A stretch of DNA of 64,000 nt from Thaumarchaeota archaeon SCGC AAA007-O23 (GTDB taxonomy: Archaea > Thermoproteota > Nitrososphaeria > Nitrososphaerales > Nitrosopumilaceae), in assembly GCA_000402075.1 (NCBI GenBank), contig ARWO01000005.1, forward strand, positions 1 through 64,000, given 5' to 3'. The translations under genes were made by a program, and so were the position numbers. Shown here piece by piece: positions 1 to 8,700 of the stretch. Position 1 is the first letter of the stretch; each line of letters starts with the position of its first letter. Below the pieces are notes generated by a model. That model saw only the letters and a list, made by a program, of their open reading frames with translations, searched no databases and was not told the origin of the DNA.

Positions 1-63
1 ACGAATATCGGCTTTTTGGTGTGTTTACTATATCTAGATATAGTAAACATTTGTTTTCTAGGC
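1..63. repeat. 63-bp direct repeat, copy 1, with a 26-bp palindrome
   Basis: The first 63 bases recur at 154-216 with one mismatch (position 19, g to a). Each copy contains a perfect 26-bp palindrome (here 23-48) centred on TCTAGA, with arms beginning GTTTACTATA. Both copies end in TTTTCTAGGC. The copies are 90 bp apart and no gene lies between them. A dyad of this size could be a protein binding site or a recombination or replication site. The function is not known from sequence. Confidence 0.9.
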
Positions 64-153
64 GTGATTGATACAAAGGGTGTACTTTTAAAATTACATG
101 CAACCTGTTTTACAGGCGTGGTTTCCAGATAACTTCCAGATAAATTCCTAGGC

Positions 154-216
154 ACGAATATCGGCTTTTTGATGTGTTTACTATATCTAGATATAGTAAA
201 CATTTGTTTTCTAGGC
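154..216. repeat. 63-bp direct repeat, copy 2
   Basis: Second copy of the repeat at 1-63, with its palindrome at 176-201. The spacer (64-153) has shorter related pieces such as AGGCGTG and a doubled TTCCAGATAA-like motif. The stretch 217-349 has no gene. It holds the left 29-bp inverted repeat and AT-rich, partly symmetrical TTAAGTATTACTTAA sequence leading to the first gene. Confidence 0.9.
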
Positions 217-234
217 ACGACTATAGGAAAATTG

Positions 235-263
235 AGTTATCTTAGCATATCTTAGCAGATTTT
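235..263 (+). repeat. Left copy of a 29-bp inverted repeat bracketing the accessory region
   Basis: The 29 bases starting AGTTATCTTAGCATATC match the reverse complement of 24912-24940 exactly, and the match stops at both edges. The right copy abuts the end of pdxT, so the pair encloses about 24.7 kb of accessory genes. The orientation is inverted, as for transposon ends, rather than direct as for att sites. No transposase or integrase was recognised inside. Confidence 0.85.
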
Positions 264-349
264 ATGTTTTAGTTAAGTATTACTTAATTCACTAATACTA
301 ATGTTAATTACTACTTAATATTCATATACGATGTAAACTAACCATATCC

Positions 350-559
350 ATGAGAAATAACTGGAAACAAATTTTCGAAGGGGAGTATCTTGACATTTGG
401 CAAACCCCTAAGGGCAAAGATGGAAAGAGTGACTTTGTTTTGGCCGTTGGCGGCACACACTTGTTCCTGAATGCTAACACTGTGTTTCCCGAGCTAAAGA
501 TTGCTACGGACACAGTAAGTCGTGAAATGTTAGAACCAAGCGGGGCGTGCTACCAATGA
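350..559 (+). CDS. Hypothetical protein, 69 aa
   Basis: I do not recognise this small soluble protein. Residues of the type FEGEYLDIWQTPKGKDG suggest a beta-rich fold, with no Cys motif and no membrane segment. Its stop codon overlaps the ATG of the next gene (ATGA, 556-559), so the two are probably translated together. It is the first gene after the left repeats, and an AT-rich stretch upstream (about 268-325) can serve as promoter. Confidence 0.6.
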   Translation: MRNNWKQIFEGEYLDIWQTPKGKDGKSDFVLAVGGTHLFLNANTVFPELKIATDTVSREMLEPSGACYQ

Positions 560-1152
560 GCAAGGCATTACAGGTCTACGATAAGATCGAAGAAAAGGTA
601 GTGGACATACCAGAGGACGAAGTTGAATCAGTACAGAACACGAGGCGAATTTATTTTGGCATTCAACAGAAGGTCTTCGAGGCAAGCACAGTAGGAACTG
701 TCGCCAACATTTCAGTCCGGAGCTTTATCACTGGACTCCTGCGGTATGGAAAATGGCAAGTTGAGAAGGGTTTGAAACAAAACCCAAAATTTGATGAATT
801 TCCCGAAAGGATTTGGAAAACCGCACAAAACAAGATCATCGACATGGCGGAAGAGATAACGAATTCAGAAGACGATAGGGCTGCCATAGCGAGATTCAAA
901 AAACCGTACAAGCAGCTTAGTGACGCAGAAAAGGAGACTCTGGAAGAGGACTTGGACGATCAATATACTCTTGATGCAATAACATATTGTCTCATATGCA
1001 GAGCGTTAGACCTTTGGACTCCAAAATTCTGGAGACTCGATGCAGTTGCAGCCAAGATAGCGGAAGTAGAGAAAGCCGAGTATGAAAAAGAGAAAGCCAT
1101 AACGGAAAAAGACAAAGCCAAAGCTGAAAAAAGAGTACCCGTAGGAAACTAG
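556..1152 (+). CDS. Hypothetical protein, 198 aa, charged C-terminal helix
   Basis: Unrecognised. The start is taken as the ATG at 556, overlapping the stop of the upstream gene. A GTG at 547 is also in frame. The N-terminal half is mixed alpha/beta. The C-terminal about 30 residues are a repetitive Lys/Glu/Ala helix (AEVEKAEYEKEKAITEKDKA), probably coiled coil. It converges on the minus-strand gene that ends at 1154, with only one base between them. Confidence 0.6.
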   Translation: MSKALQVYDKIEEKVVDIPEDEVESVQNTRRIYFGIQQKVFEASTVGTVANISVRSFITGLLRYGKWQVEKGLKQNPKFDEFPERIWKTAQNKIIDMAEEITNSEDDRAAIARFKKPYKQLSDAEKETLEEDLDDQYTLDAITYCLICRALDLWTPKFWRLDAVAAKIAEVEKAEYEKEKAITEKDKAKAEKRVPVGN

Positions 1153-1153
1153 G

Positions 1154-1753
1154 CTAATTTTCTACTTCCAAAGCCTCTATCTCTTTTTGAAATCCGAGCC
1201 TTATGGCCTCGTTATTGATGTCGTCTTCGTGTTCTTGGTATTCCTTGCTTCCAAGAACAGCATTAGCTTTTGTCCACTTGTCATACATCACCGGCCTGTC
1301 TGCTGGCTCCATCTTTTTGAGCGTGTCCCAATTTTCCTGCAACATTCTATATGGACAGCTCATCTCAGATAGCTCATGTGCGATTAATCCTTTGATATAA
1401 TCGTCGGTTTTACTCTCAAGATTATCTACTATTATGGTTATGACATATCTGTCGTCAGCCCGGATTCGTTTGTCTAAATTATTAAAAGAACCAGCAGGCT
1501 GATATTGACAGTTTCCGACCAAGTCCAAATTAAAGTCCGGTCCTGCTATTTTCCATTGATGCCGCCAGATGTTCCACAATCCCATTGCTATTTGCTTTGT
1601 ATCGATTACGATCAAACCTGTTATTTTGAACTGCTCTTCGTCCGGTAACCTTTCAACTACTTCATCAAGCAAGGACATGATTGTTTTTACAATTGGTTGT
1701 GACCTATCACAGATTACATCTGTGTGCTTGTAAAAGTCAGCAGTGTTGACCAT
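1154..1753 (-). CDS. Metallopeptidase-like protein with a degenerate HExxH motif, 199 aa
   Basis: The segment LIAHELSEMS around residue 125 sits where zinc metallopeptidases carry HExxH, and a later Glu-rich helix (DINNEAIRLGF, near 180) resembles their distal Glu/Asp-containing helix followed by Gly-Phe. The second His of HExxH is Glu here (HELSE), so ordinary zinc peptidase activity is doubtful. Another small protein in this window (32198-32770) keeps an intact HEIAH. Function is unknown; the family link is by motif only. It lies 18 bases downstream of the PD-(D/E)XK gene on the same strand, so they may share a transcript. Confidence 0.45.
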   Translation of the reverse strand: MVNTADFYKHTDVICDRSQPIVKTIMSLLDEVVERLPDEEQFKITGLIVIDTKQIAMGLWNIWRHQWKIAGPDFNLDLVGNCQYQPAGSFNNLDKRIRADDRYVITIIVDNLESKTDDYIKGLIAHELSEMSCPYRMLQENWDTLKKMEPADRPVMYDKWTKANAVLGSKEYQEHEDDINNEAIRLGFQKEIEALEVEN

Positions 1754-1771
1754 TCAGTTTGCTCCAAATCA

Positions 1772-2827
1772 CTAACTGATTAAATCAGTAATTTCTGTTG
1801 TTGATTGCTCAATCTCTTTACGGATGATTTCAACCAAGCCCCTTATTCTTTCTGATTCCTTTTCTATGCCAGAGCAGGAAGCTAAGATTTGGGACAAGTC
1901 ATTATATTTTGCTGTAATATTTTGAATCTTCGTTCTAATTTTACTTGTATCAACACCAACTTTTTGTCCTGACTGCTGTCTTAGTCTTGCGCGTGCATAT
2001 CCAATTGCAATTTTAAGTATAGACTGGTGTATGATCTCATCTTGAAGTTCTGAACCCAATGCGATTACGAGTTTGTTGTCCTCATATTCGTTGAATATGC
2101 CCACCTTGAGTGGTATGGCTTCTCTGTGTTTTGAAACAAAAATTCCGTACTGTGCGCTTCTGTTTTCCATTCCACCAGCTAGTTCTTTTTTGATGTCTGG
2201 TAAAGTCATTGTACCAGTCTCAGTTTTCATCTCAAGAACAATCTTTAACTCCGGATTAGTTATTGTGTATACAAAATCTCCAACAAGACCGATTGGTCCA
2301 GGTGTCTTACCAGTATGGACTACATCTTCACCATGATTGCTTGCAATTTCTTCTAAAATTGGTTTGCAGTATTCTTCAAAATCACCACCCTTTGCTGTTC
2401 CTTTTTGCTTAATCTCCTGGATGTTCAAGTGGGTTTTGATCTTTTCAAACTCTTCCATAATTGCATTTACAAGTATGTTGATTGGTGAACCTTGAGTAGT
2501 AGGACTCAGTAATTCTTTTGCAATCTTTCCGTCAACACCAAAATGTTCTTCCAAGAACTTTACAACGGCCCCATCGTTACCAAACTGCTCTTGCAAGGAA
2601 ACAAGCACCTGTTCCTTCATTTTTTCAACTTGCTTGTCTACATAATCAGTTGATAGTCCTACGTTGCCCGCTTTTGTAACCAATGTACCAAGCTTCACTG
2701 CATTATCTAAAGCCTCTTCAAGATTTTTGGCCTGCGATTTCAAGAATTCAAAGTAGGCTACTACCTCAGGATCATGATTTTCATGACTATCTATCTTGAC
2801 TTTGTCATTATCAACCGTTACAGTCAT
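1772..2827 (-). CDS. PD-(D/E)XK nuclease-like protein, 351 aa
   Basis: The N-terminal ~140 residues are helical and probably coiled coil. They are followed by a restriction-endonuclease-like core: KGGDFEEYC (about 147-154), the Gly-Asp of VGDFVYTI (Asp184) and Glu199-x-Lys201 in LEMKTETG. This Asp...ExK spacing is the usual active-site signature of the superfamily. The C-terminal part is again helical. A nuclease acting on DNA in defence or element maintenance is the natural inference, but no specific family is recognised. It follows the coupled nuclease operon on the same strand, 55 bp downstream. Confidence 0.6.
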   Translation of the reverse strand: MTVTVDNDKVKIDSHENHDPEVVAYFEFLKSQAKNLEEALDNAVKLGTLVTKAGNVGLSTDYVDKQVEKMKEQVLVSLQEQFGNDGAVVKFLEEHFGVDGKIAKELLSPTTQGSPINILVNAIMEEFEKIKTHLNIQEIKQKGTAKGGDFEEYCKPILEEIASNHGEDVVHTGKTPGPIGLVGDFVYTITNPELKIVLEMKTETGTMTLPDIKKELAGGMENRSAQYGIFVSKHREAIPLKVGIFNEYEDNKLVIALGSELQDEIIHQSILKIAIGYARARLRQQSGQKVGVDTSKIRTKIQNITAKYNDLSQILASCSGIEKESERIRGLVEIIRKEIEQSTTEITDLIS

Positions 2828-2882
2828 GGTATACAGTCGACCCCATCATAGAAAATAACAGTTTTGATCATGGCTATACTAA

Positions 2883-3101
2883 TCATCGAGAATCACTCCT
2901 ATCAGGATCCCCATGAAACTTCCTGCATTGATTTTCTTCTTCTTCATGCACAAGCACCATTGCACTAGCCTTTAGAAGAGTACCCATGTCTTTATCTGTC
3001 AATTTATTTTCTTTCTCAGCACGTTGCAAGTGATAGCAAATGCGTTGTAAATCATCAAATGTAAAGCCCAAAGGAGTTGTATTATAATACGTTACGCGCA
3101 T
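2883..3101 (-). CDS. Small hypothetical protein with YYNTTPLG motif, 72 aa
   Basis: Unrecognised, mostly helical and charged. Its start abuts the stop of the zinc-ribbon gene upstream with no gap, so it is the last cistron of the nuclease operon. Residues 5-12 read YYNTTPLG, also found inside the 351-aa protein at 4666-5721. The DNA for that motif matches in 22 of 23 bases between the two genes, which suggests shared ancestry or recombination. Confidence 0.55.
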   Translation of the reverse strand: MRVTYYNTTPLGFTFDDLQRICYHLQRAEKENKLTDKDMGTLLKASAMVLVHEEEENQCRKFHGDPDRSDSR

Positions 3102-3359
3102 TCAAACCACCAAAGTTGCTATATTACCATGTGGATGATCCAAAATTATAACTTGACTGTAAAGTTGGTATGGATTAGACGTAGTAAAAAAGAGTTGAAG
3201 CTTGGAGACGAAATCATTTGGCGTTGATACGACTTTCTGATTAAAGTCGCTTTTCCAGATCCTGACTTTCTTGCATTTTTTACACTTGACCAACGACCTG
3301 TATCCATAAAATGAATTGAAAGTTCCGCAATGCTTGCACCTTTGTTCTACCTTATCCAT
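3102..3359 (-). CDS. Zinc-ribbon protein, 85 aa
   Basis: The N-terminus carries CKHC and, 14 residues later, CKKC, a classic zinc ribbon. The rest is basic and aromatic and has no known domain. I take the ATG at 3359, which overlaps the stop of the 33-aa microgene upstream. A GTG nine bases further upstream is in frame. Nucleic-acid binding is likely. It sits in the chain HNH - GIY-YIG - 33-aa finger - this gene - 72-aa gene, all overlapping or abutting. Confidence 0.6.
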   Translation of the reverse strand: MDKVEQRCKHCGTFNSFYGYRSLVKCKKCKKVRIWKSDFNQKVVSTPNDFVSKLQLFFTTSNPYQLYSQVIILDHPHGNIATLVV

Positions 3360-3453
3360 GTTTACCACAATCCTGTTGTCTATGAACTACAATCCATCGT
3401 GGAGGTTTGATTCCATCCTTAACACACCTTGGACACCATTTACATAACGTCAT
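3352..3453 (-). CDS. Zinc-finger microprotein, 33 aa
   Basis: This short gene begins MTLCKWCPRC and ends DCGKHG, so it has Cys4, Cys7 and Cys10 plus a C-terminal Cys and His that could complete a zinc site. Its ATG overlaps the stop of the GIY-YIG gene in an ATGA arrangement (3450-3453), and its own stop (3352-3354) lies inside the start of the next gene. The two exact couplings and the Cys pattern support a real gene despite its length. Confidence 0.6.
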   Translation of the reverse strand: MTLCKWCPRCVKDGIKPPRWIVVHRQQDCGKHG

Positions 3454-3944
3454 AATGTTCCACGAATATTTCTCCACAATCCATATTTGAAAAGCTTAAT
3501 GTTGCTTTCAATGTTTTCTCTATCTTTCTTAGAAAGAGGGAATTCAATCTGCATTTTCTTGCAAAAGGTTTCTTCTGTAATTGTCAACACTTTCAATTCA
3601 TTAAATATTCCCATGTCACAATATTTTTTTATAAAATTTCGGATGGCGTTGTGAGATGCGTTAGGATCAGCAAAATTATCTGTGGTATTATTGTATGAAT
3701 TTAGTCTTGAATTAAGATCCTTTGATACACCATCATATAGAATATCATATTTATCAAATATGATATACCAGCCGGGCTTCGTAGGAATTGGGCCATCAGA
3801 TTTAAAATAGGTATTCTTAACTACGGACAAGCCGTTACATTCGGATTTATCTATAATATCCTTTAATGTATCTTTGATATGTTCAACAACATACAGATTA
3901 TTTACATCAATTTTATCATAATCTAAATTCCTAGTAACCATCAT
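3450..3944 (-). CDS. GIY-YIG-like nuclease, 164 aa
   Basis: Residues about 58-82 read PGWYIIFDKYDILYDG and then VSKDLNSRLNSY. This matches the GIY-YIG pattern (here GWY and LYDG) followed by the Arg-containing helix after the second strand. The usual catalytic Glu could be in the later helix. An N-terminal ~50-residue extension is not recognised. It overlaps the HNH gene upstream by 4 nt (ATGA) and the 33-aa finger gene downstream in the same way. Such nucleases act on DNA in repair, homing or restriction; which applies here is unknown. Confidence 0.6.
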   Translation of the reverse strand: MMVTRNLDYDKIDVNNLYVVEHIKDTLKDIIDKSECNGLSVVKNTYFKSDGPIPTKPGWYIIFDKYDILYDGVSKDLNSRLNSYNNTTDNFADPNASHNAIRNFIKKYCDMGIFNELKVLTITEETFCKKMQIEFPLSKKDRENIESNIKLFKYGLWRNIRGTL

Positions 3945-4408
3945 TTCTCACTCAGCTTCCTATGTGGACATTTTCCGAACCATCCTTCACCCGCATTACA
4001 ATTGTAGCAGAGAACCTGGTATCCTGGCGGAAAACCATGTTCCATAAGAAAAAGATAAAGTTTTAGGCCAGACATTTTTTTTGCACCTTCTCGAACTTTA
4101 CCGTCTATATGATCTATTGAAAGAAGTTCAATGGAAGTTTCAGCACAGCAAGCACAACATGGCTCATCAAATGCTGTTCCTTGTATGGAATTGGAATAGA
4201 ATCCCACACAAATCCTTTTTTCCAATCTAACTGTTCTGCTTGTAGATCTGTTGGTCTTCCATTTGCGCGAAGTAATTCTTTTGTATGAGACTTTGTCCAT
4301 TAACGATTTGATTAGGGAGGCTCTCTTTCGAGTAGTTTCATTCCTATATTCTGGTGATTTCATCACTGCCAATTTTACGCAGTAATTGATTCGCTGTTTT
4401 TTGATCAT
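3941..4408 (-). CDS. HNH-type endonuclease domain protein, 155 aa
   Basis: The C-terminal half has CCACC, then LLSIDHIDGK with the central Asp-His of the HNH fold, then VLCYNCNAG with the second Cys pair, and a final CPHRK. The order of Cys pair, DH, Cys pair is that of zinc-bound HNH nucleases. The N-terminal half is very basic. The ATG at 4408 is chosen; a GTG at 4411 is in frame. It is the first sizeable gene of the coupled minus-strand operon and overlaps the GIY-YIG gene. Confidence 0.65.
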   Translation of the reverse strand: MIKKQRINYCVKLAVMKSPEYRNETTRKRASLIKSLMDKVSYKRITSRKWKTNRSTSRTVRLEKRICVGFYSNSIQGTAFDEPCCACCAETSIELLSIDHIDGKVREGAKKMSGLKLYLFLMEHGFPPGYQVLCYNCNAGEGWFGKCPHRKLSEK

Positions 4409-4415
4409 CACAATT

Positions 4416-4505
4416 TCATCTCCAAGTCATCGAAGGAAGTCTGTCTCTACGTCTCCTCCTCCGCATTTGGCTTACCCATCTCCTGCCTGTCTCAATTGAT
4501 ATCAT
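4416..4505 (-). CDS. Possible basic microprotein, 29 aa
   Basis: A short frame begins with an ATG that overlaps the stop of the 34-aa frame upstream (TAATG) and ends four bases before the GTG of the HNH gene. The product is highly basic, including QMRRRRRRDR. There is no other evidence of coding, so it may be leader sequence. It is listed because the whole downstream operon uses the same start/stop overlaps. Confidence 0.25.
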   Translation of the reverse strand: MISIETGRRWVSQMRRRRRRDRLPSMTWR

Positions 4506-4609
4506 TAGATGATAATACCCCCAAATTTTCTAAATCTCCTTTTCAGCTTTGATATCCTGATGTGCTTTTCTTCTGTTCTGGCACAAGTCAGTATTTGTTT
4601 AGTTTTCAT
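4505..4609 (-). CDS. Possible microprotein, 34 aa
   Basis: A short basic frame beginning MKTKQILTCARTEEK, first in the minus-strand nuclease operon. It has no recognised domain. The only support is its exact TAATG overlap with the next short frame and its position between the promoter region and HNH. The intergenic stretch 4412-4665 holds otherwise only these two frames and the divergent promoter of the plus-strand gene at 4666. Confidence 0.3.
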   Translation of the reverse strand: MKTKQILTCARTEEKHIRISKLKRRFRKFGGIII

Positions 4610-4637
4610 TAAACATTGGAAAACTAACCCTCTATAT

Positions 4638-4657
4638 ATGGGCTTGTACATGCCCAT
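4638..4657. promoter_or_regulatory. Inverted repeat next to a TATA-like box, possible operator
   Basis: ATGGGC and GCCCAT flank an 8-base centre. They sit directly downstream of TATATATG and 8 bp before the ATG at 4666. The dyad extends imperfectly into TATA on both sides. Its position at the expected transcription start suggests an operator for the plus-strand block or a stem at the mRNA start. Confidence 0.4.
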
Positions 4658-4665
4658 GTATACAC

Positions 4666-5721
4666 ATGCAATATGAGGATTTTCGGAAATTTGTAGCCTC
4701 CAAGCGTTCAGCTGCCAATTCCTTCATGCAAATGTCGTCTGTCTCACCAGTATTACTGGAAATTTTGGTACAGGAGTCAATGAATATCATGGATCGCGAA
4801 GACCAAGGCAACAGTTTTGCAATTGGTATACGTCTGAGACAAAAACGTCAAGGAGAGTTTGGCAGAAACCTAGTGAGAGGTAGCATACTTGCAAGGTTTG
4901 AGGATAAGTTTGGAGTTTCAAGTTATAATCTAGAAGAATCTGGTTATAGAAGGACTTTCTCACGACACAAAGACTACATGCTTGCTAATTGGATGATCAA
5001 AACTTTACCAATTATCTGGCCAGACGGATACAAAATAAGAAGCATATATTACAATACAACTCCTTTGGGAAAAGTTTTGGCTATGAAATATTGGTACAAT
5101 GAATTTTTAGGAAAAAAACCACTAATTATGAAAACAAATGAGATTGTGGTTGATGCTAAAGAATGGTCCAAGTTTTCAGATGACATGAAAGGGGAAGAAC
5201 AAATGGATGTCCGCCGAAGTTACGGCGAAGGACATCATATTTTAGACGATGGTAGACTGGGTATTGAGATTAAACCAGATGATCTTCTTATCTCCTTTTT
5301 CGAATTTCTTCCAAGATTAAAGAAATTTATCGATGATATCAAAAAACCGTTTAGAGGATTAGGACCAAAAGAAGCCTTACAGTTTATTTTTTCTGAAATA
5401 GATATCAATTACGCGGCTCCCAACAATAGAGCTGGGATAGAAATTAAGTTTCGAAAATACGAAACTCATGTTCAGATAATCAGATATTTTAAATTAGACA
5501 ATCCTGATGACCTCGGAGTAATGCATGACTACATTCTTGATTCAATAACCTTCTTCTTCCTAAGAAATTTGGAAGTTATGCAAAAAGAGCTAGGCGTGAA
5601 AAATCCAGTTGTATCAAAAATTTTGGAGGATCCTGATTTGAAATCATTTCGTGAAAATTACCAGATGAAGGCGAAATCAGCTTTACAAGAATCACTTAAC
5701 TTTTTATCAGACGATAACTAA
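4666..5721 (+). CDS. Hypothetical protein, 351 aa, partner of the helicase-nuclease
   Basis: Unrecognised, soluble and charged, with mixed alpha/beta character and no transmembrane segment or Cys cluster. It contains IYYNTTPLG near residue 127, shared with the 72-aa protein at 2883-3101. The next gene, a helicase-nuclease, starts only 10 bp downstream, so the two are almost certainly one operon and may form a complex. The upstream dyad at 4638-4657 may control both. A role in DNA processing or target recognition is inferred from context only. Confidence 0.6.
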   Translation: MQYEDFRKFVASKRSAANSFMQMSSVSPVLLEILVQESMNIMDREDQGNSFAIGIRLRQKRQGEFGRNLVRGSILARFEDKFGVSSYNLEESGYRRTFSRHKDYMLANWMIKTLPIIWPDGYKIRSIYYNTTPLGKVLAMKYWYNEFLGKKPLIMKTNEIVVDAKEWSKFSDDMKGEEQMDVRRSYGEGHHILDDGRLGIEIKPDDLLISFFEFLPRLKKFIDDIKKPFRGLGPKEALQFIFSEIDINYAAPNNRAGIEIKFRKYETHVQIIRYFKLDNPDDLGVMHDYILDSITFFFLRNLEVMQKELGVKNPVVSKILEDPDLKSFRENYQMKAKSALQESLNFLSDDN

Positions 5722-5731
5722 TGTATGCCTT

Positions 5732-8700
5732 ATGACAACGCCACCAACCAAGGAACAGCAGGACGTAATCGATCATAAGGATGGCCCTGCTCTGGTATTA
5801 GCTGGACCCGGAACAGGTAAGACGCATGTAGTAGTAGAGCGCGTCAAAAAACTTGTAGAGCAAAATGTCGATGAGGATAAGATCTTGTGTGTCACCTTCA
5901 CGGAAAAGGCTACAGAAGAAATGCAGAATAGACTTGCAGACATGGGGAACATGGATACAGAGGTGTCTACGTTTCACTCTTTTTGTAAAGAAGTGTGCGA
6001 GGATCATTTGTTAGAGTCTGGAATTTCCACTGACTCGAAGCTCTTGAAGGAGACATCGCTTCAGGTTTGGTGCATGCAAAACAGCGACACGTTTGGAATA
6101 GACCCAGATGTCATAGGGTTGGGCAAGGACAACGCCGCACTCTTCAAGGGAATAGTACAGGCAATCAGCAACTTTAAGGAATCGTTGATTACTTCCGCAG
6201 AGTTTCAGACGTGGCTTGACGCAAAGAGCGACGAGATTAACAAAATGTCAGAAGATGAAAGAGTAAACAACGCAGAGCTGATAGAGTATGTTAGATATCA
6301 CATAGAGTTTAACAAGGTTTATGCAAAATATGAGAAGTTTCAAAAAGACAATGGCGTATATGACTTTGACGACCTGATCAAAAATGCAATTGATCTTTTA
6401 AAAAATAATTCGCTGGTTCTTAACTCTTACACGCAAAAATACAAGTACATACTGGTTGACGAGTTTCAGGACAACAACTTTGGACAGTACGAGCTGGTCA
6501 GACTTCTTGGACAAAACGGCAACGTCATGGTAGTTGGAGATGACAACCAACTGGTTATGAGATTCCAGGGAGCAAGGCAGGCAAATTTTGCCGAGTTTAA
6601 AAAACAGTTTGCAAACGTGCAGGAATATCATCTAACGGAAAACTTTAGATCCACAAAAGAAATTATTGGATTTGCAAATCTCTTTTTAGAAAATATCGAC
6701 GACCGCATTGATAAGGAAAACAAAACGTCACGAACTGGCGAGAAAGTCCAAATAGTAAGGCCTGACGTAGAAAACGGTCAGACAGAGTTCATCATCAATA
6801 CTATCAGGAGCATGCTTGGAAAAGAATACGTAAACAAAGACGGCGAGAAGGACAAGTATGGTTACGGAGACTTTGCAATACTTTCAAGGAAGAGAAGCGA
6901 CGGTAGAAGATTTGTCAACGCACTCAAGGCGTACGACGTGCCAAGCACCTTCATAGGCGACTATAACATCTTTGATACGGCCGTAATTTCGGAGGTTATG
7001 CTTTGGATTCACATCATACATTCACCAACCACTTCCGGCGCATATCTTTACAAGCTTATGACAATCAGCGGAATAGACGACTTGAACATTACGAGGATCA
7101 ACGAGGCGGCAGATGCTGAGGTAAGGTATGTAGAGACGGGCCAGGTTGACAAGGTTTTTGAGAAGATGAAGAACTGTGACAGCCTCCAGATTACCCAGAA
7201 GGCAGAGGTTAAGGGGATTGTAAAAAAAATAGAGGACGCAATAAAGGAATATGGAAACAGCACCGTAGCGGAGATGGCTTCCAAGATTATCTACACCGAC
7301 CTGTCGGGATTATACAAGCAGTGCTCAATTTATGATACTACAGAAAACAGGCTGAACGTGATGATGCTGAACAAGTTTTACGAGCTGGCTTTGGAGTTTG
7401 AAAACCTGTATCCGAAGAAGACATTCAATGAGTTTCAAAAATATCTAGGATTTATGAGATATGTAGAGATCGACTTGAAGGAGTCCGCCAGCATAGCGGA
7501 CACGGTACAGGTAATGACGATGCACAAGTCAAAGGGAAAGGAGTACCCTGTGGTCTTCATTACCGACATTGTCCAATACCTATATCCGGGAAAGGATGCT
7601 CCAAGACAGTTTTATGTCAGAAATGGAATAACGAAAAACCAGGTAAGCCTGAACTTTACGCCTGGTACAAGAGCAAATGACGACAGGAGACTTTTGTATG
7701 TCGCATCAACAAGGGCAGAAAACCTGCTTCACATCATGGCTCCTGCGAACTATCCGCCAAGTGACACCGTAAGAAAGGTGTCGAAATACCTTACGGAGAT
7801 CGAATACAATGATCCTAGCCACTCCGACATCATTAAGATTGTTCCATACAAGTACGAGGGACTATTTGCCCCAAGCGCATCCGAAATGCATGAGAGAATT
7901 AAGATTGATATACAACAGCAGATCTTCGGCGCCGTAAACAAGATGGATATTCCCATTGCGCTTAACAGGATAATCGAACTGGCGCGGGTAAAATATTTCC
8001 AGGATCACAGAAAGGATGATCCAAGTTGTAGTGGGTTCAAGCCAGAAGACGTGCTGAAAGTTGATCTGAAAGACCTGAACATGCGCGTGCTTGAGGGCAA
8101 GCCCAGGCCACTGTTTGACCACAGCAAATTTCATGTTTCAAAGTCAAGCCTTCAAACATACGATATGTGTCCATACAAGTTCAAGCTGCAAGATATTCAG
8201 AAGACTCCGTCCACCAAGCCCACAATACCTCTGGACTTTGGAGGAAGCATACATACCATGATTGACACCCTCATGAAAGAGGATCCCAAAAATATTCCCA
8301 CAAAGGAAAACGCGATGCAGAAGCTGAAGGAAAAACTGATCTTCCGTGCGTTTCAGAGCAGCAACGAGGAACAGTACCACATGACAAGAGGCGAAGCGAT
8401 AATAGAGAACTATCTGGAGTGGCGCAAGAATAACAAAAATGAAATTTTAGGTACTGAAATATGGATTGAGTTTGAGTTTGAAGGAGTAACGATCAAGGGC
8501 AAGGTTGACTGGTTAGAGAAGAATGCAAACGGAGAGTATGAAGTTGTGGACTTTAAGACGGGAAAAACTGCACAAAGTCAGACCAAGGTTGAGGAAGGCC
8601 TGGAGCTTTACGTCTATGCAAGAGGCATAGAGAAGAAAAAGGCATATGGAAAGCTCCCCGTCAAGGCCTCGCTGTACTTTATAGAGGCTGACAAGCAGGT

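Noticed and set aside
1..216. CRISPR array from the repeated unit at 1-63 and 154-216
   Set aside because: Only two copies of 63 bp, each with a long internal palindrome, and no series of equal spacers or cas genes. This is not CRISPR.
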